Origin: Flavobacteriaceae bacterium UBA6231
GTDB taxonomy: Bacteria; Bacteroidota; Bacteroidia; Flavobacteriales; Flavobacteriaceae
Length of the DNA stretch: 63,943 nucleotides
Direction of reading: 5' to 3'
Assembly (NCBI GenBank): GCA_002441545.1
Contig: DJWL01000086.1
Coordinates: 1 to 63,943 of the forward strand
Below the pieces are notes generated by a model, which did not search any database, had not been told where the DNA came from, and worked only from the letters and a program-made list of their open reading frames with translations. Of the stretch, positions 1 to 8,939 are shown one piece after another; the stretch's first letter is position 1, and every line of letters starts with the position of its first letter. Both the position numbers and the translations under genes were made by a program.

Positions 1-231
1 GCGACCTTCTGACTGTAAATATGAAGCGGACTGAAGACCATTGTTTCCACCACCAAGGTCGGAAATAGACCAATTATAATCGTCATCATCAGCATTAAAA
101 ACTTTCCAACAAAAAGGGATAATATTAGGATCACTAAAGTCTATCAAAATAGGTAAAGTCTCATCACAAGTTTGTGCGCTTAAATTATGAGCACCACAAA
201 GCACGGTAAATAAAAGTAATATTTTTTTCAT
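1..231 (-). CDS. Secreted protein, N-terminal fragment (choice-of-anchor-J-like), cut by window edge
   Basis: The minus strand reads ATG at 231 and stays open for 77 codons to the window edge, so only the N-terminus is present. It starts with a signal peptide of about 20 residues (MKK, a hydrophobic stretch, then LSAQ), followed by Cys-rich sequence. The segment 'PFCWKVFNADDDDYNW' and the following 'SDLGGGNN' resemble the beginning of cleaved-adhesin or choice-of-anchor J domains of Bacteroidota surface proteins. The protein is probably exported and may carry a T9SS tail outside the window. It is transcribed divergently from the MopE-repeat protein. The start is certain because the signal peptide follows directly; the domain name is an inference from a short stretch. 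Confidence 0.72.
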   Translation of the reverse strand, partial: MKKILLLFTVLCGAHNLSAQTCDETLPILIDFSDPNIIPFCWKVFNADDDDYNWSISDLGGGNNGLQSASYLQSEGR

Positions 232-637
232 GACTAACTAGGTTAATTCATTGATAAACATACTAATAAAAATGTAATTAAACAGATATATATGCTATTA
301 ATCGATAAAATACATAATATAATATACTATTTGTAATATTATAAATACAAATAATATATTTAATTTTTAAAATTTGACAAAAAATAATTATCTAATTGAA
401 TATTAGATAATTAGATATTAATGACTTATCAACAATCAAACAAAGCTTATTAAATATTGTAGTCATTTAAAAAGTAGTCCTGTTAACGATTATTTTAATG
501 ATTTGTCTAATATCTTATAGGTTCAAAAAATTAATGAATAAATTTAAATGAATGTGTATAAAATATTAATTACAAAAAAGTTATCCATATTACAATACTC
601 ATACTTCTTAAATTTTAATTAACTAAAAAGTAATATT
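232..637. other. AT-rich divergent intergenic region
   Basis: About 400 bp separating two divergent genes for secreted proteins. It is very AT-rich with runs of TATAAT-like sequence. Only a near-match to the Bacteroidota -7 box (TAAATTTT at 609-616) lies upstream of the rightward gene. I see no ORF, RNA gene or clear hairpin in it. Confidence 0.5.
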
Positions 638-3487
638 ATGAAAAAAAACATTTTAACATTACTCATTTTATTCTTTGTTTGTATTTCATATTCACAAAAC
701 TGTAAAAGTAATTTTGAATTGGGTACATTTTATGCTACTAATTCCGGATACAATGAAACTGTTACATCAAATATTGCTCCTGGTCAATATATTATTGTAG
801 AAAATGTTTTAGAAAATTTGTATACGTTAACTTCAAGTCAAACAGGAATAAGTGATTATATAACTATTAGAGATTATACTGGAAACACAATTTTAGCCCA
901 GGGTGAATCTCCATTAAATTATCAATTTCTACCTGGACAGATTAATACAAATACAATTCAAATACATATACATTTAGATTCTAGTTGTGATAATACAGAT
1001 AATGGCAACCATACAGTTACTTTATTAAATGTCAATAATCTACCTACATGTTATGCTCCTGAAAACCCTAAGGTTAGTTATTTATCAAATAAAAGAATTG
1101 ATTTTTATTGGGAAGCACCTAGTACAGGGTCAGCACCAATAAATTATGATTGGGAGATAGGAATTGCTGGATTTATTCCTGGCACAGATGATGAAGTTGT
1201 AAAAGGTTCAACAGGAGGTGTAACATATGCTAGCTCAGGAGACACATTGGATGCCTCAACAAACTATGAAGTAGCACTACGTTCAAATTGTGGGTCAGGT
1301 GATTACAGTATTTGGTATAAAACCCCATCTATTACAACGTTATCTGAAAATCCACCATTAAATGACTTTTGTAGTGGAGCCATATCTCTTATTCAAGAAA
1401 CTGGCGTGTCTGGCGCTAGTTTTGCAACTGAAATTCCAGGAACGGTTTTAGGAGGAGCAGGAACCAATATTGATGCCGAAACATGCAATGGAAAAACTGC
1501 AAACGCCCGTGATGATGTTTGGTATTCTTTTTTAGCACAAACAATAGATGTAAATATTACTTTGGATCCAGTTTTTGATGGACGACTTACTTTATTTTCT
1601 GGTGATTGCGATACATTGACCTTTTTGGTATGTAGCGATAATAATGGAGGGCTTAATCCTAGAGATGAACAAATCAATTACAATGGTTTAGTTATTGGTC
1701 AGACCTACTATTTTAGAGTATATTCACAAGGGTTTAAGGCTACAAACCCAAACTTCACCATAACGCTGTGGTCTTCGACTCCTATAACGGATTCAGATGG
1801 TGACGGTTATAGCAATAACCCTGATGTAGATTGTGATGATACTAATAATACTGTTTATCCTGGTGCCCCAGAAATATGTGATGGATTAGACAATGATTGT
1901 GATGGACAAATAGATGAAGGTGTAACAAGTACCTTCTATGCCGATACAGACTCAGATGGCTATGGAAATCCTAACTCAACCATACAAGCATGTTCTATGC
2001 CAGAAGGATATGTTAGTGACAATACAGATTGTAACGACAATGATGTTACAGTAAATCCAGGAGCCATAGAAATAATGGACAATGGTAAAGATGATGACTG
2101 TGACCCAGAAACTTTAGACAGTTCAGCAGATACAGATGATGATGGTGATGGTGAAACTGAAAATGAAGGAGATTGTGATGATACGGACCCTGCAATTAAT
2201 ACAAGTGCCATAGAAATATGTGATGGTAAAGACAATAATTGTAATGGTCAAATAGATGAAGGTGTAACTAGCACCTTTTATGCAGACACCGATTTAGATG
2301 GCTATGGTAATCCTAACTCGACCGTTCAAGCCTGTTCAGCTCCAGTTGGTTACATAAGTGATAATACAGATTGTGATGATACTAGAAACACTGTACATCC
2401 TGGTGCAACAGAAATAGCTGGTAATAATATTGATGAAAATTGTGATGGAAATTATCTGAGGTATGTAGATGGCGATGGTGATGGATATGGTGCTTCAGAT
2501 ACCACAATTTCCACAAACAGCACACCTGGATTGGGGGAGTCCAACACGAATAATGATTGTGATGATACAAATGAAGAAATCAACCCAGGAGCTGCTGAAG
2601 TTCCAGATAATGAGATTGATGAGAACTGTGATGGTATTAAAACCTATACATTCTATGCTGATACTGACAACGATACTTTTGGAGATCTGTTAAATACAGA
2701 AGTAGCTACAACAGCCTCTAATGGTTTTGTGTCCAACAATACAGATTGCGATGATACTGATGCCACGATTTATCTTGGAGCACCTGAACTTTGTGATGGT
2801 AAAGATAATGACTGTAATACTTTAGTTGATGATGGAATCACTTATACAACATATTATGAAGACTTAGATGGTGATACTTATGGAAACACTTCAGATTCAG
2901 GGACAAGTTTGTGTTCAGATCCAGGAATAGGATATAGTTTGAATAATGAAGATTGTGATGATACAAATGCAGCAATCAATCCAGGAATTGCTGAAATATG
3001 TGACGGGATAGATAATAATTGTGATGATCAAATAGATGAAGGTTTTGATAGTGATAGTGATGGTGTAGCTGATTGTTTTGATATTTGTGCTGGGTTTGAT
3101 GATACAGTTGATTCAGATTTTGATGGTGTTCCTGATGGATGTGATATTTGTGAAGGATATGATGATACTTTAGACTCGAATGGTAATGGAGTGCCTGATG
3201 GATGTGATAGTTTAAGTATTGATGAATTAACAATTGATAATCTTTTTGTTTATCCAAACCCTTTTGATAATGAATTGTGGATTAGCTTACCTTCAACATT
3301 TAACAATCAAAATTTTGCAATAAGTTTTTGGGATTTAAATGGAAGAGTGATTTTAAAGAATAATCTAAAAAGCGTAAATAGTAAAATTAAAGTTTCCAAT
3401 ATTGAGAAATTACAGCAAGGTATGTACTTTATTAAAATTGAAAGCAGTAGGCATAGTACAATTATAAAAAGTTTAATAAAGCTTTAA
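638..3487 (+). CDS. Secreted MopE-repeat surface protein with FN3 domain and T9SS sorting domain
   Basis: A 949-residue exported protein. Residues 1-20 are a signal peptide (MKKN, hydrophobic core, SYSQ). About residues 135-232 look like a fibronectin type III domain, and about 238-380 form a beta-rich domain with 'DVWYSF' like pre-peptidase C-terminal domains. Residues ~398-800 hold seven copies of the DCDD..NPGA.E.CDG.DNNCDG pattern (the Cu-binding MopE motif family, PF11617), followed by Asp-rich thrombospondin type 3-like sequence to ~860. The C-terminus from ~868 (VYPNPF...GMYFIKI...) is a type A T9SS sorting domain. It is therefore probably exported by T9SS and anchored at the cell surface. 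The Asp and Cys repeats suggest metal (Ca or Cu) binding, but the ligand is inferred from the family only. Confidence 0.88.
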   Translation: MKKNILTLLILFFVCISYSQNCKSNFELGTFYATNSGYNETVTSNIAPGQYIIVENVLENLYTLTSSQTGISDYITIRDYTGNTILAQGESPLNYQFLPGQINTNTIQIHIHLDSSCDNTDNGNHTVTLLNVNNLPTCYAPENPKVSYLSNKRIDFYWEAPSTGSAPINYDWEIGIAGFIPGTDDEVVKGSTGGVTYASSGDTLDASTNYEVALRSNCGSGDYSIWYKTPSITTLSENPPLNDFCSGAISLIQETGVSGASFATEIPGTVLGGAGTNIDAETCNGKTANARDDVWYSFLAQTIDVNITLDPVFDGRLTLFSGDCDTLTFLVCSDNNGGLNPRDEQINYNGLVIGQTYYFRVYSQGFKATNPNFTITLWSSTPITDSDGDGYSNNPDVDCDDTNNTVYPGAPEICDGLDNDCDGQIDEGVTSTFYADTDSDGYGNPNSTIQACSMPEGYVSDNTDCNDNDVTVNPGAIEIMDNGKDDDCDPETLDSSADTDDDGDGETENEGDCDDTDPAINTSAIEICDGKDNNCNGQIDEGVTSTFYADTDLDGYGNPNSTVQACSAPVGYISDNTDCDDTRNTVHPGATEIAGNNIDENCDGNYLRYVDGDGDGYGASDTTISTNSTPGLGESNTNNDCDDTNEEINPGAAEVPDNEIDENCDGIKTYTFYADTDNDTFGDLLNTEVATTASNGFVSNNTDCDDTDATIYLGAPELCDGKDNDCNTLVDDGITYTTYYEDLDGDTYGNTSDSGTSLCSDPGIGYSLNNEDCDDTNAAINPGIAEICDGIDNNCDDQIDEGFDSDSDGVADCFDICAGFDDTVDSDFDGVPDGCDICEGYDDTLDSNGNGVPDGCDSLSIDELTIDNLFVYPNPFDNELWISLPSTFNNQNFAISFWDLNGRVILKNNLKSVNSKIKVSNIEKLQQGMYFIKIESSRHSTIIKSLIKL

Positions 3488-3504
3488 TTAACTTTCATGA
3501 CATA

Positions 3505-3530
3505 AAAAAGGCATCTTTTGATGCCTTTTT
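3505..3530. terminator. Bidirectional rho-independent terminator
   Basis: Arms AAAAAGGCATC and GATGCCTTTTT form an 11-bp stem with a TTTT loop, flanked by A and T tracts on both sides. It sits between two convergent genes and can serve both. Confidence 0.9.
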
Positions 3531-3555
3531 TATTAAACTATTATTTTATTGTTGA

Positions 3556-4734
3556 TTAATTAATGAATAGTTTTTTAGTGATACTTCTTTCTCCATCAAC
3601 AATTTTAAGTAAATATAAACCGCTTGTTAATTTGGAAACATCCAGTTTGGAACTATTATTTTTCAATTGCAATTTTGAAGATAAAACTAATTTTCCTTGA
3701 ATATTGTATGTGTCTATGTTTATTAAATTACTAAAAGATTGATTAAATTTTAAATTAACAATATCTTTTGCTGGATTTGGATACATCGCGAATTCCGGTT
3801 CCGTATTATTTTCAATTCCCAATGTTTCAGTAGCTGTTGCACAAATGTAAAAAGTCCCTGTTTGTCCAGCTTGTACTGGATAGACACGAACATATAATGT
3901 TTCTCCTTTCATTCCATTTAAATCAATTTTAGAAAAAAGATTATTTCCACCGTCATCATCACATCCAATTTCGGTTAAAACACCACAAGAGCCAGTATAA
4001 ACAGCTATAGCAGTATCAAGTACACTAGATCCTGAATCTTCAGATGTTTCAATAGCTATATCATAAAATTTATCATTACTTACATTAATTACATACCAAA
4101 CATCTCCACCTTCATTGGTTGCACAAGAAGGGTTAATCTCAGATGAAGGAGTGGCTTGAAAATTAGTAGTTAACACAGGAGATGTACAATCATTAGTTAA
4201 ATTTAAAGTTTCAGCAGTACTGCATTCGTCGTTATTGGCGATTATAGGAGTAGGGATTTTATAAAGACAAATATTAAAAGAACCTTCTCCTAAATCATCC
4301 TTATCCCAAACTCTAAAATAAATAACACTCCCTGCAGTTTCAACTACATCAATTTGAGAAAACAAGTCATCTGGGTAAGGGTCAGGATTTCCATCATCAT
4401 CACAACCAATTGAAACTAGATTATTACAATCTGATCCAGAAAACACTTCTAAAGCAAGATCATCAATTATATTGTTTGAAGAGGTCTTAATCCTAACAGA
4501 GCCATCATTAGGCATTACAAATTTATACCATAGATCATATCCGCTATATGTGGCACAATTTGGGGTTCCAATATTCGAATCTGTTTCAGTTCCATCAAAA
4601 ATAAAAGTGTCATTTGTACAAATTCCATCTAAATCTACAGTTAATTCTGTAGCATTACATGGCAAGTTATTTACTGGTTGAGCATGTAAATTAATGCTTA
4701 ATAAAACAAGTATAATAAATGTAATTTTTTTCAT
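3556..4734 (-). CDS. Secreted protein with two PPC-like domains and T9SS sorting domain
   Basis: A 392-residue exported protein. The signal peptide is residues 1-18 (MKK, hydrophobic core, LHAQ). Two homologous beta-sandwich modules follow, each with a (D)LWY or DVWY start and a GCDDDG acidic loop; they resemble bacterial pre-peptidase C-terminal (PPC) domains and lie at about residues 24-160 and 168-295. From about 312 (FAMYPNPAKD... GLYLLKI) comes a T9SS type A sorting domain ending KKLFIN. It is convergent with the MopE-repeat protein and shares the terminator. No enzymatic domain is seen, so a structural or binding role at the surface is likely. A near-consensus -7 box (TAACTTTA, minus strand, 4761-4768) lies upstream. 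Confidence 0.86.
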   Translation of the reverse strand: MKKITFIILVLLSINLHAQPVNNLPCNATELTVDLDGICTNDTFIFDGTETDSNIGTPNCATYSGYDLWYKFVMPNDGSVRIKTSSNNIIDDLALEVFSGSDCNNLVSIGCDDDGNPDPYPDDLFSQIDVVETAGSVIYFRVWDKDDLGEGSFNICLYKIPTPIIANNDECSTAETLNLTNDCTSPVLTTNFQATPSSEINPSCATNEGGDVWYVINVSNDKFYDIAIETSEDSGSSVLDTAIAVYTGSCGVLTEIGCDDDGGNNLFSKIDLNGMKGETLYVRVYPVQAGQTGTFYICATATETLGIENNTEPEFAMYPNPAKDIVNLKFNQSFSNLINIDTYNIQGKLVLSSKLQLKNNSSKLDVSKLTSGLYLLKIVDGERSITKKLFIN

Positions 4735-4836
4735 AATAACTAGTTAATAAAGGTTTATACTAAAGTTATTAAAAAAAAAGATTGAATGTTTTTTTAATAG
4801 TTTAAAGTTTAATTTTATAGCTTAAAGGGAGAAATA

Positions 4837-5691
4837 CTATAATTTACATACTAACATCTCATAATCAACAATTTGAGGAATAATTTTTAATTCGAATAAT
4901 TGCGCTTGAATATTAGCTATTGTTTTTTTATCAATAACATTTTGTGACCACTCCGTAAGTGACAGCCATTCTTGTACATCCTCAATTTTTTGACCATAGC
5001 GGTTTGCAATTGTATTATCAATGCTTGGTATATCTTTAAATTCTGAAGTTGTATTATTAATAACTCTTAAAATGGTTTTAAGTTCTTCTTTATTAGATTC
5101 TATAAACTCTTTTCTAACAGCAATTACAAAACATGGCCAAGGAGTAGGGCAGTTACCAATTCTTCTAAAAATGTCATTGTCAACTAACGGTTTTGTCATA
5201 AATTTTTCCCACATGAAATAGTCTACGCTTCCATTTGTTAAACCTTCTACAGCACCATCTAAATCTTTTATAACTTCAAAGTGAAGATCTTTTTTTAAAT
5301 CCCAGTTATTGTTTTGTGCATTTATATAAGCCATTAAGTGTGAGCCAGAACCATATCTGCTAATAGCAGCTTTTTTTCCTTTTATATCCTCAATAGTTTT
5401 ATATGGTGAATTATGTGCGACATGAATGCCCCAGATTAATGGTGATTTTACAAACGTTTGAACTATTTTGCTTTCATTTCCATCAACAATATCTTTAATA
5501 ATTCCTTCGGTAAGAATAACAGCTAAATCTATTTCTTTGTTTCGAAGAGCTTTACACATGTCGCCAGTTCCTCCAGGATAATCTTTCCAGCGTAAATTAA
5601 TTCCTTCGTCCTTAAACTCTCCATTTTTCAGTGTTAAATACCAAGCAAGATTAAAATGTTCTGGTACACCACCAATATTTACTTTCTTCAT
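4837..5691 (-). CDS. Cytoplasmic type-2 periplasmic-binding-fold (NMT1/SsuA-like) protein
   Basis: 284 residues with the fold pattern of NMT1/THI5/SsuA-type solute-binding proteins. There is an N-terminal VNIGGVPEHFNLAWYL strand-helix, a 'GGTGDMCKAL' loop, 'IDLAVILTEG', 'KGKKAAISRYGSGSH', and 'PTPWPCF' at 182-188. Unlike transported SBPs it has no signal peptide or lipobox: the beta strand begins at residue 3. No ABC permease or ATPase is adjacent, so it probably acts in the cytoplasm as an enzyme or sensor, as MqnA/MqnD and Thi5 do within this fold. It is the last gene of a five-gene leftward operon, 17 bp after a nucleoside phosphorylase gene. The substrate is unknown. Confidence 0.8.
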   Translation of the reverse strand: MKKVNIGGVPEHFNLAWYLTLKNGEFKDEGINLRWKDYPGGTGDMCKALRNKEIDLAVILTEGIIKDIVDGNESKIVQTFVKSPLIWGIHVAHNSPYKTIEDIKGKKAAISRYGSGSHLMAYINAQNNNWDLKKDLHFEVIKDLDGAVEGLTNGSVDYFMWEKFMTKPLVDNDIFRRIGNCPTPWPCFVIAVRKEFIESNKEELKTILRVINNTTSEFKDIPSIDNTIANRYGQKIEDVQEWLSLTEWSQNVIDKKTIANIQAQLFELKIIPQIVDYEMLVCKL

Positions 5692-5708
5692 TAAAAAAAT
5701 CTTTTTTT

Positions 5709-6572
5709 CTATATCCTTTCTAATGTGTATTTAATAAGTTTTTCTATAGCAAGACCAGGATTTGTACTAAAAGTACCATTTGCTCTATTAGCAATTATAG
5801 CATTAAGGGAAAGTGCTTTATGACCTAATAATTTTGAAAGCCCATAAATAACTGAAGTTTCCATTTCAAGATTTGTTATACGAAAACCATTAAAATTAAA
5901 AGAATCTATTTTATGATTCAATTCTGGGTCTTGCAATGGTAAACGTAACACACGTCCTTGAGGCCCATAAAAACCTCCAGCAGTTGCTGTAATGCCTTTA
6001 AAAACTAAATCTCCTTCAAATTTTTTCTCTAAACTTAAATCGTTGGCAATTATTAAAGGTCTTCCTTTGTCTGAGTTCCAATTTGTATGAGCAATAAAAG
6101 CTTTTTCTATATCAGGATTGGTAACAGTATTTATTTGATAAGCATGTAACATAGCATTTAAATCTAAACCATGTGTTGCCATAACAAAAGCATCAACAGG
6201 AATGTCGTTTTGTAAAGATCCTGAGGTTCCAACTCTAATAATATTTAAACTAGTTAAATTCTCTTTTGGCTGTCTTGTTTTTAAATCAATATTAACCAAA
6301 GCATCCAATTCATTTAAAACAATATCAATATTATCGGGGCCAATGCCTGTTGAAATTACAGAGATCTGTTTGCCTTTATATGTACCAGTTTGGGTTTTAA
6401 ATTCTCTTTTTTGAATTTCAAAATCAATATGGTCAAAATATTTTGTTATTTTTTCTACACGGTCTTGGTCACCAACAAAAATGATGTTTTCAGCAATGTT
6501 TTCAGGTTTTAAATTTAAGTGATAAACACTACCATTTGGATTTAAAATAAGTTCAGATTCTTTAATGGGCAT
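5709..6572 (-). CDS. Nucleoside phosphorylase (PNP/UDP family)
   Basis: 287 residues of the PNP_UDP_1 superfamily. Visible motifs are 'VGDQDRVEKI' (phosphate-loop region, residues ~32-41), 'STGIGPDNIDIVLNEL', 'IRVGTSGSLQ' and the ribose-binding 'EMETS' near residue 238. The family cleaves the N-glycosidic bond of a nucleoside using phosphate, giving ribose-1-phosphate and a base. The arrangement is closest to uridine-phosphorylase-like enzymes, but base specificity cannot be read from sequence. It overlaps the DUF1835 gene by 11 bp and is followed after 17 bp by the solute-binding-fold gene, so the three are very likely co-translated from one mRNA. Confidence 0.88.
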   Translation of the reverse strand: MPIKESELILNPNGSVYHLNLKPENIAENIIFVGDQDRVEKITKYFDHIDFEIQKREFKTQTGTYKGKQISVISTGIGPDNIDIVLNELDALVNIDLKTRQPKENLTSLNIIRVGTSGSLQNDIPVDAFVMATHGLDLNAMLHAYQINTVTNPDIEKAFIAHTNWNSDKGRPLIIANDLSLEKKFEGDLVFKGITATAGGFYGPQGRVLRLPLQDPELNHKIDSFNFNGFRITNLEMETSVIYGLSKLLGHKALSLNAIIANRANGTFSTNPGLAIEKLIKYTLERI

Positions 6573-7503
6573 TTTGAATTGTTTTTATGAGTTTGTTCTG
6601 TTGTTTGTTAAATTGAAAATCCAATTTATTTACACCACCAAATGTGATGGCATTATTTATTTCGAGCGAAAAATTATGTTGTCCTAGCAAAGCTTCATGA
6701 CCTTTTCTGTTTAGTTTTATACCATCATCGCTTTCAGAAAAAAACATACTTAACATATTTATAATTCTAGCAAACTGGAGATCTCCATAACCGTAATAGC
6801 CTTGATAATTTAAAGCGTATCCCAAAAGATGATTTTTTGATTTTATATCATTATCTCTTACAATTTCCAGTAGGTTTTTCTCTAATACGTTTAAACCAGA
6901 GACAGAATCTGGAAAACGTTCTAAATGGGCTTTTAAACAGTTATTTAAATATTTAAAACTTGAACTTTTTACAATATAAGGTTTTAAAAGATTATGGTCT
7001 TTTCCACAATAAATATCCCAAATTGATGTGATTAACTCAATGTCTTCTTCTGTAAGTTTAACTTTATTTTTGTAATGAGCACTTAGTTGTCCTTGAGATA
7101 ATTCAGATAAGCCTTTTAAATTTTTATCTCCTTCAATTCTTCCACTACAAACTAAATAAATTGGCAGATTGATTTTTTTTTGTTGCAATAAATTGATGAC
7201 CCCAATCATGTTAATATGGCAAAATAAATCATACTCAAACCAAAGAATAATTTCAGAAAATTTTTCAGTATGATTTAAAATGTCAAATTCCTCTTTTATT
7301 TCTTCAATATTTAAATCAATATCATAATAAAAATTAAAGAAATTTGCTCTAATTTTTAAGAATTCATCAGAATTTATATTAGATATAGTACATCCTTCAC
7401 AGAGCATTTCTTCCCATGTTAAGATGTCTCCACTATAATCTAAATCTTTTAGAATATTGGTTAAACTATCGCCATTTGTAATATGTAGTGGATAATTTTT
7501 CAC
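6562..7503 (-). CDS. DUF1835 domain protein
   Basis: 313 residues. The N-terminus 'LHITNGDSLTNILKDL' followed by 'GDILTWEEMLCEG' is the hallmark of DUF1835 (residues ~5-125). The C-terminal half is helical and carries no motif I recognise. There is no signal peptide or transmembrane segment, so it is cytoplasmic. The function of DUF1835 is not established. The gene lies 3 bp downstream of the SUI1-like gene and overlaps the phosphorylase gene by 11 bp, which indicates tight operon coupling. Confidence 0.8.
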   Translation of the reverse strand: MKNYPLHITNGDSLTNILKDLDYSGDILTWEEMLCEGCTISNINSDEFLKIRANFFNFYYDIDLNIEEIKEEFDILNHTEKFSEIILWFEYDLFCHINMIGVINLLQQKKINLPIYLVCSGRIEGDKNLKGLSELSQGQLSAHYKNKVKLTEEDIELITSIWDIYCGKDHNLLKPYIVKSSSFKYLNNCLKAHLERFPDSVSGLNVLEKNLLEIVRDNDIKSKNHLLGYALNYQGYYGYGDLQFARIINMLSMFFSESDDGIKLNRKGHEALLGQHNFSLEINNAITFGGVNKLDFQFNKQQNKLIKTIQNAH

Positions 7504-7506
7504 GAG

Positions 7507-7833
7507 TTAACCTCCAACACGCTTTACATTAAATCCCATGTTTTTTAGTATTTGCATAATCTTATCACGATAATCACCTTGAATAATTATTTTATCATCT
7601 TTAAAGCTTCCGCCAACACTTAATTTTTGTTTAATTTCTTTAGCTAAAAGTTTAAAATCATCATTTGCTCCAGTATAACCTTCTAAAATAGTAATTGGTT
7701 TCCCTTTTCTCTTTTCGTATTTGCAAATAATAGGTTCATCTTGCATCCACAAATTATTGCTTTTTGAATCACTTGATGCTTCTTCAATAACATGTTCGGG
7801 AAACAAATTTTTTAATTGGTCTTGCAAATCCAT
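7507..7833 (-). CDS. SUI1/eIF1-like translation initiation factor (YciH family)
   Basis: 108 residues. The C-terminal ~75 residues show the SUI1/eIF1 fold: 'KYEKRKGKPITILEGY', 'LAKEIKQKLSVGGSFKDDKIIIQGD' and 'KIMQILKNMGFNVKRVGG'. Bacterial YciH-type proteins are homologs of eukaryotic eIF1 and are thought to discriminate start codons or inhibit translation under stress; the role in Bacteroidota is not settled. The first ~30 residues are a variable acidic extension. The gene sits between the DUF1835 gene (3 bp) and the oxygenase gene (23 bp) in the same operon. Confidence 0.88.
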   Translation of the reverse strand: MDLQDQLKNLFPEHVIEEASSDSKSNNLWMQDEPIICKYEKRKGKPITILEGYTGANDDFKLLAKEIKQKLSVGGSFKDDKIIIQGDYRDKIMQILKNMGFNVKRVGG

Positions 7834-7856
7834 AATGCTTTCATTTTTGGAATAGA

Positions 7857-8807
7857 CTATTTTTTTATTAGTCCTAACTCAATTAATCTTTCTGTAAGAA
7901 ATTCACCAGCGGTGATATCATCAAATTTTTTAGGGTTATTTTCATCAATACAAACATCTAATACATCCAATTTCATTTCACTTATTGGGTGCATAAAGAA
8001 AGGAATAGAATATCGAGAAGTACCCCAAAGTTCTCTAGGTGGATTTATAACTTGGTGGATGGTTGATTTAAGTTTGTTATTGGTGTGCCTAGAAAGCATG
8101 TCGCCAACATTAATCATAAGTTCGTCAGGTTGAGCAATGGCATCAATCCATTCCCCTTTATGATTTTGTACTTGCAAGCCTCTGCCTTGAGCTCCCATAA
8201 GTAATGTTATCAAATTAATATCTCCATGAGCCGCAGCTCTAACAGCTTCTTTAGGTTCTTCAGTTATTGGTGGATAATGTATAGGTCTTAAAATTGAATT
8301 TCCATTGTGAATATATTTATCAAAATAGGTTTCTTCCAATCCTAAATGTAACGCTAAAGCTCTTAGCACATATTTAGCCGTTTTTTCAAGCATTCTATAA
8401 GCTTCTTTACCAACTTTATTAAATTCTGGAAGTTCTTCAACTATTACATTGGTTGGGTATTCTTTTTCTAATTTAGGGTTATTTTCAACATATTGCCCAA
8501 AGTGCCAAAATTCTTTTAAATCTCCTTCTTTTTTGCCTTTAGCGCTTTCTTTACCAAAAGACACATAGCCTCTTTGTCCACCAATTCCTGGTATTTCATA
8601 TTTCTGTTTAACTTCAAGTGGTAAACTGAAAAAACGCTTAACTTCAGAATATAAATTTTCAACTAAATCCTCTTCTAAAAAGTGCCCTTTTAATGCAACA
8701 AAACCTATTTCTTCATAAGCTTTACCAATTTCTTGAACAAACTTTTGTTTTTTATGATTGTCACCTGAAATAAAATCGTTTAAATTAACACTAGGTATAC
8801 TATTCAT
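7857..8807 (-). CDS. Isopenicillin N synthase-family Fe(II)/2-oxoglutarate oxygenase
   Basis: 316 residues. The N-terminal DIOX_N-type region (VNLNDFISGD... EIGKAYEEIGFVALKGH) and the C-terminal 2OG-Fe(II) oxygenase core are both present. The iron triad is His194-x-Asp196 and His251, and the 2-oxoglutarate-binding Arg265-x-Ser267 is also present, so the protein should be catalytically competent. Members hydroxylate or desaturate small molecules; the substrate here is unknown. It is the first gene of the five-gene leftward operon and has a consensus -7 box 26 bp upstream of the start. It is divergent from the E1 gene. Confidence 0.87.
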   Translation of the reverse strand: MNSIPSVNLNDFISGDNHKKQKFVQEIGKAYEEIGFVALKGHFLEEDLVENLYSEVKRFFSLPLEVKQKYEIPGIGGQRGYVSFGKESAKGKKEGDLKEFWHFGQYVENNPKLEKEYPTNVIVEELPEFNKVGKEAYRMLEKTAKYVLRALALHLGLEETYFDKYIHNGNSILRPIHYPPITEEPKEAVRAAAHGDINLITLLMGAQGRGLQVQNHKGEWIDAIAQPDELMINVGDMLSRHTNNKLKSTIHQVINPPRELWGTSRYSIPFFMHPISEMKLDVLDVCIDENNPKKFDDITAGEFLTERLIELGLIKK

Positions 8808-8832
8808 ATTTAAATTTTAACGTGATACTATA

Positions 8833-8840
8833 CAAATGTA
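8833..8840 (-). promoter_or_regulatory. -7 promoter box of the five-gene operon
   Basis: The minus strand reads TACATTTG, an exact match to the Bacteroidota -7 consensus TAnnTTTG, 26 bp before the oxygenase start. No good TTG -33 box is visible at the usual distance. Confidence 0.6.
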
Positions 8841-8908
8841 CAAAAAACATTATAAGCATTTCTCATCATATTTTATTTAACTTTATAATACAAATAATCA
8901 ATTTATGG

Positions 8909-8916
8909 TATATTTG
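8909..8916 (+). promoter_or_regulatory. -7 promoter box of the E1 gene
   Basis: TATATTTG matches TAnnTTTG exactly, 23 bp upstream of the ATG. A clear -33 TTG was not found. Confidence 0.6.
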
Positions 8917-8939
8917 ATGGAGTTGAAAAAACAAATTTT

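Noticed and set aside
1831..3200. Regular repeats that might suggest a CRISPR array or tandem DNA repeat
   Set aside because: They are in-frame protein repeats (MopE-type) with variable length and no constant spacers.
7816..8133. Plus-strand ORF across the oxygenase gene
   Set aside because: It is antisense to a gene with intact catalytic residues and has no recognisable features.
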